From positions 1 through 18,261 of the forward strand of contig JANWYL010000027.1 of NCBI GenBank assembly GCA_025056955.1: a stretch of DNA of 18,261 nucleotides, written 5' to 3'. The DNA comes from Sandaracinaceae bacterium. GTDB lineage: Bacteria; Myxococcota_A; Polyangia; Polyangiales; Sandaracinaceae. Within the stretch, counting starts at the first letter, position 1; each line of letters opens with the position of its first letter. The notes beneath the pieces are model-generated. The model was not told the origin of the DNA, did not search any database, and worked only from the letters and a program-made list of their open reading frames with translations. Shown here in pieces: positions 1-8,047 of the stretch. Both the position numbers and the translations under genes were made by a program.

Positions 1-17
1 CTTTCGGCAAGGAGCGC

Positions 18-1694
18 CTAAGTTCGAGGGAGGTGCTCAGGGAGCGCTCCTTCCTCCCAAAGCGCTTTGGTTTTGCGGCGCTGGGCCTTGCCGCTTGAAG
101 TTTTGGGAAGGCTTCCAACAGGGCATATCGCCACGTAGAAGGGATTGAGCCCAAAATGCTCCTGCACCGCCTCTCGAATGGCAATGCGCAGGCGCTCCGC
201 ATCCTGGGAGTTGGCCTCGGCAGCGATGACAAGCTGCTCAACCCCATCCCGCATCGTTGAAAAAGCGACCACATTCCCACGACGCACCCCATCGATATCG
301 CTGATCACCCACTCGATGTCTTGAGGGTAGTGGTTTGCACCGTTGATGATGATGAGATCCTTGATTCGACCGCACACATAGAGGTTGCCATTGACAATAT
401 AGCCGAGATCCCCTGTATACAACCAGCCTTCCCTAAATGTTTCGCGAGTGGCTTCTGGGTTTTCAAAATAACCGTCGTTCACCGAAGGGCCACGAACGAT
501 GATTTCTCCAACCTTGCGTTCTGGCAGGGGCTCACCCTTTTCATTCACAATCCGCACTTCGTGGTTTGGAAAAGGCACACCACACGACACGAACTCGATG
601 GCATGGGGATCATCCGAAGGGATGGCCTCACCCCTCTTCATCGCTTGGGGATCCACCCGGTCGACAAGCATGGGTGTTCCGCGCTGGTGGAAGGTGATGG
701 CAAGGCAGCTTTCAGCCATTCCGTAGCTTGGCAGAAGCGCATTTGGGTTAAACCCACAACGTTCGAACTTTTCTGCAAATGCCCTCAAGGTCTTGGCGCG
801 GATTGGTTCTGCCCCGCATCCTGCAACCCGGAGGCTTGAAAGATCCAAGTTTGCGAGATCCCTTTCGGTGACGCGATTTGTCACAAGATCATAAGCAAAA
901 TTTGGGGCATAGGTGATGGTTGCGCGAAAGCGGGTGATGAGCTCCACCCAGAGGCGCGGCGCGCGCACGAAGGTTGAAGTTTGAAAGAGAACAACGGGCA
1001 GATCCGTCACAATTGTGCCAAGGACAAAGCCGATCAAGCCCATGTCGTGGTAGAGGGGAAGCCAAGAAAGCCCAAGGTCTTCGGCCCTTCGGGCGATTCC
1101 AAATGGCCCAAGGAAGGCAGTGGTGTTGGCGATGAGGTTGCGGTGCCGGATCATCACCCCCTTGGGTTGACTGGTCGAGCCGGAGGTGAATTGGAGAAAG
1201 CAGAGGTCTTCAGGGTGAATCGAAGGGGGAGTGAAGGGAGGGGCTTTTTCGCCAAAATCCCGCTCTGTGACGATGAGGCGCACACCCTTCATCGTTGGCC
1301 GTTCGAGAAGCGGCGCGATGAGCTCGTGGTTACGGGCCTGGCAGGCAAGGGCCGAAGCGCGTGCGGCCCTCAGGATGTGCTCAAGCCCATCGAGGTAGTG
1401 GCCACTCGCCTTGAAGCTGGCTCCAGGGAAGATGGGCACTGGCACCACCCCAGCCATCACTCCTCCCAAAAAGGTGAGCACGAAATCGCGGTTTTCTGGG
1501 CACACAAGCCCAAGCCTCTCGCCCTTTTCAATCCCCATTGCCCTGAGCCAAGACGCTCGCCTCAAGGCCTCGTCGCGCAGCCTCTCCCACGAATAAAAAT
1601 GCTCTTCGCGCTCGGTGGTGATGAAGAGAAAGCCCCGCGAGGGGTCGCTTGGCAGCTGCTCGATGGCTTCGACCAAGGTAGAAGGAGTGCGCAT
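18..1694 (-). CDS. Fatty acyl-AMP ligase (FAAL-type adenylate-forming enzyme)
   Basis: Activates a fatty acid with ATP to an acyl-adenylate, normally passed to an acyl carrier protein for lipid or polyketide assembly; cytoplasmic. The 558 residues contain the whole adenylation signature in order: phosphate loop FTSGSTSQPKGV (about 169-180), the SWLPLYHDMGL block typical of FAALs (210-220), PSYGMAE (322-328), YTGDLGY (426-432), GRIKDLIIINGANHYPQD (442-459), and a C-terminal LPKTSSGKAQR with the catalytic lysine near 536. Length is close to the family norm (about 580). No carrier or PKS domain is fused, and no partner carrier protein is visible; it may lie beyond the left edge. The ATG at 1694 follows CGAGG with almost no spacing, so the ribosome site is poor. 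It lies 54 bp downstream of the Cys-rich lipoprotein gene and may share its transcript. The FAAL class is secure from the YHDMGL block; the substrate is unknown. Confidence 0.9.
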   Translation of the reverse strand: MRTPSTLVEAIEQLPSDPSRGFLFITTEREEHFYSWERLRDEALRRASWLRAMGIEKGERLGLVCPENRDFVLTFLGGVMAGVVPVPIFPGASFKASGHYLDGLEHILRAARASALACQARNHELIAPLLERPTMKGVRLIVTERDFGEKAPPFTPPSIHPEDLCFLQFTSGSTSQPKGVMIRHRNLIANTTAFLGPFGIARRAEDLGLSWLPLYHDMGLIGFVLGTIVTDLPVVLFQTSTFVRAPRLWVELITRFRATITYAPNFAYDLVTNRVTERDLANLDLSSLRVAGCGAEPIRAKTLRAFAEKFERCGFNPNALLPSYGMAESCLAITFHQRGTPMLVDRVDPQAMKRGEAIPSDDPHAIEFVSCGVPFPNHEVRIVNEKGEPLPERKVGEIIVRGPSVNDGYFENPEATRETFREGWLYTGDLGYIVNGNLYVCGRIKDLIIINGANHYPQDIEWVISDIDGVRRGNVVAFSTMRDGVEQLVIAAEANSQDAERLRIAIREAVQEHFGLNPFYVAICPVGSLPKTSSGKAQRRKTKALWEEGALPEHLPRT

Positions 1695-1748
1695 CCTCGG
1701 GCGGGCTTCCTACGTTTGTTTGGGCCTTTTGTCAAGCCGTCGAGAAAT

Positions 1749-2720
1749 CTAAGGGGAGCAAAGTCCCATGAGGGTGAGGGCGATTGTGCAAAGTCTGCAA
1801 CTTGCGAGCCCAGGGGGGCAAACACTCCGATGGAACACCAAGCGTTGAGGTGTCTCCAGGGTAAGTTGGTAAATGTTCCCATCTGGCTCTGTGCACCCAT
1901 GGCTGAGCACCCATGTCGCACCGCTCAACCACCCCCTGTCAACGCATTCACTCCGAATGAGGTGAATCTCGGTTGGAGAAGGTACTTGGATGTCGAAGAT
2001 TGGTGTTGTGCATCCACCAGCGGTTCCACTGATTGAAGCGCCCTCCAACATCAGGGTTTTTGAACACTCTCCCACAGACAGTGAAAAATGAACTCGAATT
2101 TGGTTCGAGCCAACGAGCTCAATACCTTGAAGGCGTGTTGATGCCAGGGGCGGCGAAGAGGGGCATGAGTCACTGACCATCACCCATCTCGGCGTGGTGC
2201 AGGTGACGCACCGGCCACCCATGCATGTACTGCTCAAGCAATCGCTTGGGGCGCGGCACATTCTCCCATTTGGGCAAGGGGGGCAAATGCCACCGCAATC
2301 GATATCGCTTTCACCAGGGCCCATCCGGCCATCTCCACATGGGTTTGCAGCGTCCGGCATCCAGGCATCTGGCCTCGCCATAAAAGCATCTTGGGGAGTG
2401 AATGCATCCCTTGAGAACGCATCCACTGAGGGGGGAGCATCTTGGGTGTGGGCGTCGGTTTCTGGGCTCCATGCGTCGTTGTTTGCGCCATCACCTTGCC
2501 ATCCATCTGCAACGACCAATGGTGCAGCATCTTGTGCATCTGGGAACTCGATGAATCCATCACTCCCAGCATCTCTTTGCCTAACGCAATTTCCCCCAAC
2601 GCAAATTTGGCCCTCTGCGCAATCCGAATGGCTACGGCACGCTTTTGAACCTTGGCCGCTGGCGCAGGCAACACCCACGGCCATGCCCGCCCAAAGCATC
2701 AGTTGCAACCCTACTCGCAT
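1749..2720 (-). CDS. Cys-rich putative lipoprotein with one DCGG module (paralog of the next gene upstream)
   Basis: Exported protein of unknown function, probably displayed at the cell envelope. From an ATG at 2720 the N-terminus is a signal segment (MRVGLQLMLWAGMAVGVAC) ending in a weak lipobox GVAC. Next come a Cys-rich module (C-x5-DC-x4-xC-x4-CV), an Asp/Ala-rich linker of roughly 80 residues with repeated DAF/DAW, and one module with ESDIDCGGICPPCPNG near 139-154. A C-terminal domain of about 150 residues contains scattered cysteines. The DCGG modules and Asp-rich linkers recur in secreted proteins of myxobacteria-like genomes. An in-frame ATG at 2726 also exists, but 2720 has GGGG 7 nt upstream, so I prefer it. 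The start overlaps the stop of the paralog by 10 bp, implying translational coupling. Confidence 0.8.
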   Translation of the reverse strand: MRVGLQLMLWAGMAVGVACASGQGSKACRSHSDCAEGQICVGGNCVRQRDAGSDGFIEFPDAQDAAPLVVADGWQGDGANNDAWSPETDAHTQDAPPSVDAFSRDAFTPQDAFMARPDAWMPDAANPCGDGRMGPGESDIDCGGICPPCPNGRMCRAPSDCLSSTCMGGRCVTCTTPRWVMVSDSCPSSPPLASTRLQGIELVGSNQIRVHFSLSVGECSKTLMLEGASISGTAGGCTTPIFDIQVPSPTEIHLIRSECVDRGWLSGATWVLSHGCTEPDGNIYQLTLETPQRLVFHRSVCPPGLASCRLCTIALTLMGLCSP

Positions 2721-3829
2721 CTCCATACCCCATGAAGGGTGAGAGAAAGTGAGCAGTATTCAACCCTTTCCCAACTGTACCAACCATCGATCCGAAGGCT
2801 GCTTCCCTCGGAAGTTGCAAAATAGTAAATTGCGCCGATTGGGCAGTTGGAATTCGGGATCCAAAAGGCTCCATCAATCGTGACTCGTTCTTCACAAGAA
2901 CTGCAAACCGGAGGATCACTGGAACAGGACTCCTTTCTCGCAACGAGTTCGTGCGAGCTCACCTCCAAGATTGTGATTGGCGCTAGAAGACCGCAGATCC
3001 CACCATGACTAAGGCTTGCGCCTCCCTGAAGCTCAAAGGCAAAAAAGCACGGGGTACAGTCGTCTCCCCAACACCCATGGAAACGGAGTTCCAGGCGAGT
3101 TGGGGAAGCCAAAGCGATGGAGTAAAGGAAGAGGCTGCCTGTGCAGTTTTGTTCGACCAAACGCCAGCTTGGGCTCGTCACGGCACACGATCGACAGATG
3201 CCACCCGAACAGTTGCTGCTTGAGCAATCGCTGTTACTCGAACATCGCCGCCCATCGGCGCAGGGTGGGCAGGAGCCGCCGCAGTCGATATCGGTTTCGC
3301 TGCCATTTCTCATGCCGTCGCTGCAAGTTGGCGATGGCGCAATGACCATGCAGTGGCCGCCTCCGCAGAAGCCACTTGCACAATCCGTGTGCCTTGTGCA
3401 CATGTAGCCGTTGGGGCAAGGTGGGCAAATCCCGCCACAATCGATATCGCTTTCACCTGGATCTCGGCGGCCATTGGAGCAACTCGGCGACCAGGCATCT
3501 CGAGCCATAAAGGCGTCAAAAGAAGGTCGCGCATCGCGCGATGGCGAAACAACATCTGAAAAAGCATCTAGGGGCCTTCCACCAACGTCTTGAAGAAGAA
3601 CATCTGCGAATCCTCCTCCATCAGGGCGCCTGGCATCTGGCCAATTCGGGGCAGCGTCTGGTATCAACTGATCGGCATCTCTTGCTTCATCGACATCAGA
3701 GAACACGCACCTTCCTCGGACACAGCCTTGCCCCTCAGGGCAATCCCTTGAGCTTCGACACATTGCCTCAATCCGCCCAGTCGCACACCCGCCAAAAATA
3801 ACCACTAAGACCAACCATTTCCATCGCAT
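2711..3829 (-). CDS. Cys-rich lipoprotein with two DCGG modules
   Basis: Envelope lipoprotein of unknown role and tandem paralog of the following gene. Signal segment MRWKWLVLVVIFGGCATG has a good lipobox (IFGGC; Cys at residue 15 from the ATG at 3829). An N-terminal module CRSSRDCPEGQGCVRGRCV is followed by an Asp-rich linker of about 70 residues. Two DCGG modules follow: one around 117-160 with ESDIDCGGICPPCPNG, one around 169-215 with ETDIDCGGSCPPCADG. The C-terminal domain (about 155 residues) matches the other paralog's pattern (W-x-V/L, GAS-S, GxC, GAxW, final LxLTLxGxxxC). The modules probably fold as small disulfide-rich units in an oxidising compartment. A TTG codon at 3841 would add four residues, but ATG 3829 is more natural; neither has a strong ribosome site. 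The gene follows the PFK-like gene after 73 bp. Confidence 0.82.
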   Translation of the reverse strand: MRWKWLVLVVIFGGCATGRIEAMCRSSRDCPEGQGCVRGRCVFSDVDEARDADQLIPDAAPNWPDARRPDGGGFADVLLQDVGGRPLDAFSDVVSPSRDARPSFDAFMARDAWSPSCSNGRRDPGESDIDCGGICPPCPNGYMCTRHTDCASGFCGGGHCMVIAPSPTCSDGMRNGSETDIDCGGSCPPCADGRRCSSNSDCSSSNCSGGICRSCAVTSPSWRLVEQNCTGSLFLYSIALASPTRLELRFHGCWGDDCTPCFFAFELQGGASLSHGGICGLLAPITILEVSSHELVARKESCSSDPPVCSSCEERVTIDGAFWIPNSNCPIGAIYYFATSEGSSLRIDGWYSWERVEYCSLSLTLHGVWRCE

Positions 3830-3914
3830 GGAAAAACCCAAGATGTGCTACCAATCGTATCCCACATGCCTGGTCAACACAACGACCCCCTCTGGGATTT
3901 TCCCCTAGGCTCCA

Positions 3915-5108
3915 TCAGCCCAAGCTGCTTCCCTCTGAGGTGAAATGGGCCTGGACCCAGGCCCGGAAGCGAGGGAGGTTCAGGCGGTCGATCAGGGGCA
4001 AAAAGGCGCGTTCAACCCGGTCTTCACGGCGGAGCGAGGCGATTGGACGGACTCCCACATCGTGGCTGGCAAGGACATATGGCATGATTTCGCTTTCGCC
4101 ACGCTCGAACGCGTCAAAAAGCAAGCTGCTTTTGAGGTAGGCGGCTGCGACGTCGGCAAAAAGGGGCCGAACGCCACGCACGTGACGGCTGAAGGGTTCG
4201 GCGATGAGGCGGCGGTCGGGGCGATCCCTGAGGCCAAAGGACTCAAGCTGCAGGCGGAAAAAAGCCGCTGCATTGAGGCCGCCGTAGTCGTTGTCCCGTC
4301 GTTCCTTTTCGTAGCCTTCTGCCACCACCACGAGGGCATGTGAGGCGTGATCGAGGGCGTGGGCGATTTCCTCAAGCACTTCTTCTGGAAATCGAAAAAA
4401 AGGAAGAATCACGAGGTGGGCCCTTGCCGCAACGCCACAATGGAGCGCATGGCGGCCACTGCGGTTGCCCATCATTTCAAGGATGTAAATCCGCTTGTGC
4501 GTGTAGGCGTCTTCGTAGAGGCCTCTGGCCACAGTTGCCCCTGCTTCAACGCCGCTCAAAAAACCAATTGCCCGGTCGCCTGAAACATCGTTGTCGACAG
4601 AAACGTTGATAAAACCACACTGAGGGCGAGGGCCGCTTTCTTGGGTGTCAAAAGATTCAAGCCAGGCGCGCAAGCCATCGAGCGTGCCATTTCCCCCAAT
4701 GCAAATGAGGTGGGTAAATCCATGGGCATGGAATGCCTTTGCGGCCTCGTCCCTCACTTCTCGCCTGAAAAACTCCAAAAAGCGCTCGCTTCGAAAATCA
4801 GAGCCTGGATCCAAAACCCGCCTTCCCATTGAGCGGGTTGGAATCCCCTGGGCAAGGAGCCGATAGCGTTCTTCACGATCGACGACCAAGCGTTCAAAGC
4901 GCAGAGGGGCTTTGGTATAGGAGGTAAGGGAACGGAAGCCCTCTGCGGCGGCCCATACCTCATAGCCACGCCGGCTTCCTTCTTCTGTCAATGCCACAGC
5001 CACAGAGGAATAGCCTGGCGCATTGCCTCCGTCGAAAACGAGAAGAAGGCGGCGCCTGGCGGAATTTGAATCCAAAGCTTGGGGCTGGACAAATGGAACT
5101 CCACTCAT
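3915..5108 (-). CDS. Divergent PfkA-family (phosphofructokinase-like) kinase
   Basis: Member of the PfkA fold, which phosphorylates sugar phosphates with ATP or PPi; its substrate here is unclear. Recognisable blocks over 397 residues are FDGGNAPGYSS (about 25-35, for the family GGDxPG), CIGGNGTLDG (136-145, for GGDGS/GGDDT), INVSVDNDVSG (167-177, for PKTIDND), EMMGNRSGRHA (211-221, for the EVMGRxxG block), a GYEKER stretch (about 265), and FSRHVRGVRP (306-315, for HVQRGG). The DND catalytic-base region is present. The PKT lysine/threonine are replaced by NVS, and the metal-site Asp of GGD is Asn. It is therefore either a specialised sugar-phosphate kinase or of reduced activity. It is translationally coupled (ATGA, 4-bp overlap) to the upstream nucleosidase gene, which suggests a shared pathway such as nucleoside/ribose-phosphate handling (inference). 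Confidence 0.83.
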   Translation of the reverse strand: MSGVPFVQPQALDSNSARRRLLLVFDGGNAPGYSSVAVALTEEGSRRGYEVWAAAEGFRSLTSYTKAPLRFERLVVDREERYRLLAQGIPTRSMGRRVLDPGSDFRSERFLEFFRREVRDEAAKAFHAHGFTHLICIGGNGTLDGLRAWLESFDTQESGPRPQCGFINVSVDNDVSGDRAIGFLSGVEAGATVARGLYEDAYTHKRIYILEMMGNRSGRHALHCGVAARAHLVILPFFRFPEEVLEEIAHALDHASHALVVVAEGYEKERRDNDYGGLNAAAFFRLQLESFGLRDRPDRRLIAEPFSRHVRGVRPLFADVAAAYLKSSLLFDAFERGESEIMPYVLASHDVGVRPIASLRREDRVERAFLPLIDRLNLPRFRAWVQAHFTSEGSSLG

Positions 5109-5803
5109 GGCTCATCTCTCCGGGGGGGCAATCCTGGCGCGGCGAGCTCAAGCCAAGCAATCACAAGCTCAGCCACGCGTTCGACTGCTCCCCGATGGAA
5201 TCGAGGCTGATCGATGTGTGCTGTGGAGCCAACCAGGTGCGAAATTCCAAGCACACAGGCAAAGGGGCAACTGCTGCTTGCTGCAGCGAGGGCCACTCCA
5301 TAGGCCTCTGTGTTTTCAAGTTCAACATTGCCTTGCGATGCGATGAGACGGGCAAGGCCATCGTTGCGGGTGAAAGCCGCAGGGGATCCAACGCGCATGG
5401 TTTTGAGATGCGGGCGCACGCTCAAAAAACCACCGACGATGGCCGGATGAGCCTTTAGGTTCCGGTGCACCCCAAAGGGCCACTCGGCATGGCCATGGAG
5501 GACCCCGACGTCGATGGTCACGACTTCTGTGGCCACGACCACTTCACATGGTTCTGCGCTGACTGGTCCGGGGTAGAGGCCAGCAGTGCCCACGAAAATC
5601 ACGGCTCTGGGTTGTGTGGCCAAAATCCCACGTGAGGTGGCACTTGCCGCATGAATGCCCCCAAAGCCAATGAGCTTTGAGCGGATGCTCAGGCCTCGGA
5701 GGCTTCCTTCGATCCGCTCGCCCAGGTGCCCACAAAAACCGATGAAATCGGGAGCGGATGCAGCGACGAGCAAAACATCTGCATTGCTGCTTTGGGCAGT
5801 CAT
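5105..5803 (-). CDS. Nucleoside phosphorylase/nucleosidase superfamily protein (MTA/SAH nucleosidase- or futalosine-hydrolase-like)
   Basis: Predicted cytoplasmic enzyme cleaving the N-glycosidic bond of a purine-type nucleoside. The 232 residues show the fold's landmarks: VLLVAASAPDF at the N-terminus, the glycine-rich VIFVGTAGLYPG (about 68-79, like the GTAG/GIAG phosphate or ribose loop), the VELENTEAYGVALAA helix (about 159-173, like the EMEgaA helix), and a CVLGISHLVG strand near 184-193 matching the family's 'irgiSD/SN' site. The usual Asp or Asn that binds the base is His here. The ISH-LVG form is closest in shape to futalosine hydrolases (ISN-VG), but I cannot decide the substrate. 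It is first in the minus-strand cluster, with ATG at 5803 and a weak ribosome site (GGGCGAG), and overlaps the PFK-like gene by 4 bp. Confidence 0.78.
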   Translation of the reverse strand: MTAQSSNADVLLVAASAPDFIGFCGHLGERIEGSLRGLSIRSKLIGFGGIHAASATSRGILATQPRAVIFVGTAGLYPGPVSAEPCEVVVATEVVTIDVGVLHGHAEWPFGVHRNLKAHPAIVGGFLSVRPHLKTMRVGSPAAFTRNDGLARLIASQGNVELENTEAYGVALAAASSSCPFACVLGISHLVGSTAHIDQPRFHRGAVERVAELVIAWLELAAPGLPPRRDEP

Positions 5804-5869
5804 GGCACTCGCCCGTGCAGATGGAACTTTCAGGTGTTAAAGTTAGGCTCGCAACCCCCCGAGGGATCA
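5804..5869. promoter_or_regulatory. Divergent intergenic region (putative promoters)
   Basis: This 66-bp gap separates the divergent nucleosidase (minus) and site-2 protease (plus) starts, so it must hold at least the start-proximal parts of two promoters. On the plus strand GAGGG at 5861-5865 is a ribosome site 4 nt before the ATG at 5870. I see no clear -35/-10 pair in either direction; the call rests on gene orientation only. Confidence 0.35.
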
Positions 5870-6910
5870 ATGGCCAGTTTTTCCTCCTACCTCATCGCGA
5901 TCCTCGGCATTACCTTGCTCGTTGTCGTGCACGAAACGGGGCACTACCTCGCTGCTCGCTTCTTCGGCATGCGGGTTTTGCGCTATAGCCTCGGATTTGG
6001 GCCTGTGCTCCTCAAGCACCAGCCAAAAGGGAGCCCGACGGTATTTCAGATTTCGGCAATTCCCATCCTCGCCTATGTGCAAATCGATGGGATGAATCCT
6101 GCCGAGGACAACGATCCAAACGATCCTGCGCTTTACTGCAATCAAAGCGTTTGGGCCAGGCTTTTGGTCATTTTGGCAGGCCCTTTTGCCAATTACCTTG
6201 CGGCTTCGGCAATCGTCTTTGGGCTCTATGCGGTCAAGGGCATCCCTGAGCTGGATCCAAATGGCCCCATGATCATCAACTACGTCCATGAGGGTTCACC
6301 TGCGGCCAAGGCAGGCTTGCGCCCTGGCGATGCGGTTGTCATGGCCAATGGCGTTCCGATTCATCGCGTCGAGGAACTTGTAGCTGTGACCAAAGACCGT
6401 GCCGGCGTTCCCACCGAATACCGCATCCAGCGTGATGGAAAACTCCTTGACCCCATCATCATCACCCCAATTGAGCAAGGGGGGCGGGGAGTCATCGGGA
6501 TCACTGGCGGGCCGACCATTCGGTACACCAAAGCCTCCTTGCCTCAGCTCCTATGGCTTTCGATCGAAAGGCCTTTCACATTCACCTTGCTTCAAGTTCA
6601 AGGGATTGCCGAAATGATCAAAAGGCGCAGCCTTGAAGGCCTAAGTGGCCCGACTCAAATGGTGCGCATGGTGGCCGAACAGGCCAAGCACGGGTGGGAG
6701 GACTACGTTCAGATCCTTTTTGCCATTTCAGTTGCGCTTGGCTTTTTCAATTTGCTTCCCATTCCTGCGCTCGATGGCGGCCGGGCCCTCTTTCTCCTTT
6801 TTGAAATCGTTTCACGCCGTAAAATCAATGCCAAATTTGAAACCACGGCCACACTTGTGGGCCTCGTTGTGCTTGTGGCCCTCATCATCTTTGTAAGCAT
6901 TAGAGGGTAA
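5870..6910 (+). CDS. RseP-like site-2 membrane zinc metalloprotease with PDZ domain
   Basis: Intramembrane protease of the M50/RseP family, which cleaves membrane-bound regulators such as anti-sigma factors or leftover signal peptides. From ATG 5870 the protein is 346 residues. Visible features are a first membrane helix carrying HETGH (21-25; zinc ligands H21 and H25, catalytic E22), a second hydrophobic segment at about 97-122, one PDZ domain (about 130-205, with EGSPAAKAGLRPGDAV), the third zinc-ligand motif NLLPIPALDGG (294-304; Asp 302), and a C-terminal helix (about 326-345). It has one PDZ domain (E. coli RseP has two), as is common in other phyla. Earlier in-frame codons exist, but GAGGG at 5861-5865 and the start of the hydrophobic helix fix the ATG at 5870. 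Its 3' end converges on the tRNA-Ala gene with a 12-bp gap. Confidence 0.93.
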   Translation: MASFSSYLIAILGITLLVVVHETGHYLAARFFGMRVLRYSLGFGPVLLKHQPKGSPTVFQISAIPILAYVQIDGMNPAEDNDPNDPALYCNQSVWARLLVILAGPFANYLAASAIVFGLYAVKGIPELDPNGPMIINYVHEGSPAAKAGLRPGDAVVMANGVPIHRVEELVAVTKDRAGVPTEYRIQRDGKLLDPIIITPIEQGGRGVIGITGGPTIRYTKASLPQLLWLSIERPFTFTLLQVQGIAEMIKRRSLEGLSGPTQMVRMVAEQAKHGWEDYVQILFAISVALGFFNLLPIPALDGGRALFLLFEIVSRRKINAKFETTATLVGLVVLVALIIFVSIRG

Positions 6911-6922
6911 GCTGTCCCTTCA

Positions 6923-6995
6923 TGGACGTACCCGGAGTCGAACCGGGGACCTCTAGAGTGCGATTCTAGCGCTCTCCCAGCTGAGCTATACGCCC
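6923..6995 (-). tRNA. tRNA-Ala (anticodon CGC)
   Basis: Read on the minus strand, a 73-nt cloverleaf forms: acceptor GGGCGTA/TACGTCC with the G3:U70 wobble pair that is the alanine identity element, D arm GCTC/GAGC with loop AGCTGGGA, anticodon stem CTAGA/TCTAG with loop ATCGCAC (anticodon CGC at 6960-6962), variable region AGGTC, T arm CCCGG/CCGGG with loop TTCGACT, and discriminator A73. The 3' CCA is not encoded (TGA follows), so it needs tRNA nucleotidyltransferase. It decodes GCG. The 5' end overlaps the stop codon of the upstream gene by 10 nt, so the tRNA is probably excised from a transcript that also carries that gene. Confidence 0.97.
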
Positions 6996-8008
6996 AAGGT
7001 GCGAGTTACCATAGCACGGGCCTTTTGGTATGCAAGCCCAATTCCCAAAGACCAAAGGGACGCATGCTCTGGCAAGGCTTCGCTGCTCAAGTGCACCAAA
7101 AAAAGGCAGGGATCATTAGGATCTCTATCGCAAAGGGCGCGCTCAAAGTGGAGGGCCAAACGATGGGCATGAGGCTCTTCTGCGTCGCCGCAAGGCGCAA
7201 TTTCTTGTGCATGGATTCTTGCAAATGCGCGCAGAGTAGGCCAAGGCCCATGATAAGGGGCGTGGACCCAGCGGATGACTGCTTGGCTGCCAAGGAGGTG
7301 GATGCGCTTGCGAGCCCGATGCTCGATCACAAATGAGAGGGTGAGCTGCTCTCTGAACCTGCCTCCAGTGGGAATGATGCCAATCGACTCCTTCCAAAGG
7401 ATGGGCCTTTCGATGGCTTCGATCCTTTCGAGAAGGCTTTTTGCCCAAGGGCGATGAGCGAGTTTCCACGAGGGCCAATTGGACTTGAGGCGCTCAAGAA
7501 GGCAGGGCCCCACAAGGCATGGGACCGATTCGGGCAGCTTTTCCGCAAATGGGGCAGCCTCTTCTTCAAACCAAGCGCTGAGTGCTCCCATTGCATCGTT
7601 TGTCCAGACAATTCCAACGGCTTGACTGCACAGTGAGGACCAGGTTTCGGGATCGATTTTTGGGGCTCCTTTGGCGCCACAGATGCGATCGAAGGGAGGC
7701 CTGCCCCAGAGGGATTCCATCCGTGCGCCCTTTTCGGAGAGCGTCCAGCCCCATGGCACAAGGGGATCGACGAGCAAAATCCCTTGAGCCAAGCGCAGGG
7801 CGCTCATCCATCGGAGGAGGGGAAGGGGCTTTTTGTGACTGAGGGGAATGCAGGCAGCCCAAGCTTCAATCCAAGCCGCATCGATGGCAACTCGGCATGG
7901 CGGCTCCGAGAGTGCTTTGGCGTTCTCCAAAAGAAAGCGCGCCAATTCCGCTCCTTTGCGCGAGGCTTCTTCTTCGTTTTTCCAGGCATGCACTTCCTCA
8001 AGATGCAT
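6986..8008 (-). CDS. Uncharacterised 340-residue protein, possible degenerate 6-phosphogluconolactonase-like fold
   Basis: I do not recognise this gene firmly. It is Trp-rich with no signal peptide or membrane helix, so probably cytoplasmic. The order of blocks loosely follows the 6-phosphogluconolactonase/glucosamine-6-phosphate isomerase fold: an N-terminal helix rich in Ala/Glu (EEEASRKGAELARFLLENAK), a VDPLVPWGW segment where that family has DERxVP, VGIVWTNDAMGALSAWF where it has the GxGxDGHxASLF loop, and GRFREQLTLSFVIEHRARKR where it has PxRITLTLPVLNxAR. The catalytic residues of those motifs are mostly absent, so any enzymatic role is doubtful. I prefer the ATG at 8008 (GGAAGG 4 nt upstream) over a TTG at 8047 that directly abuts the HtrA stop. 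The gene follows HtrA in the same direction, and its stop codon lies inside the tRNA-Ala gene. Confidence 0.6.
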   Translation of the reverse strand: MHLEEVHAWKNEEEASRKGAELARFLLENAKALSEPPCRVAIDAAWIEAWAACIPLSHKKPLPLLRWMSALRLAQGILLVDPLVPWGWTLSEKGARMESLWGRPPFDRICGAKGAPKIDPETWSSLCSQAVGIVWTNDAMGALSAWFEEEAAPFAEKLPESVPCLVGPCLLERLKSNWPSWKLAHRPWAKSLLERIEAIERPILWKESIGIIPTGGRFREQLTLSFVIEHRARKRIHLLGSQAVIRWVHAPYHGPWPTLRAFARIHAQEIAPCGDAEEPHAHRLALHFERALCDRDPNDPCLFLVHLSSEALPEHASLWSLGIGLAYQKARAMVTRTLGV

Positions 8009-8047
8009 CTTGCCTTCCAGGCTGAGGTGGCGGGAAGACTTGAGCAA

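Noticed and set aside
981..2036. Long plus-strand open frame (351 codons) opposite the acyl-AMP ligase
   Set aside because: It lies antisense to clear adenylation motifs, has an unnatural composition (Lys/Gly/His/Arg-rich) and no family resemblance; a shadow of the real gene.
2340..2560. Regularly spaced GCATC units suggesting a CRISPR-like or tandem repeat
   Set aside because: They are the coding DNA of the Asp-Ala-rich linker (GAT GC- on the minus strand) in a lipoprotein; spacing is irregular and there is no conserved long unit.
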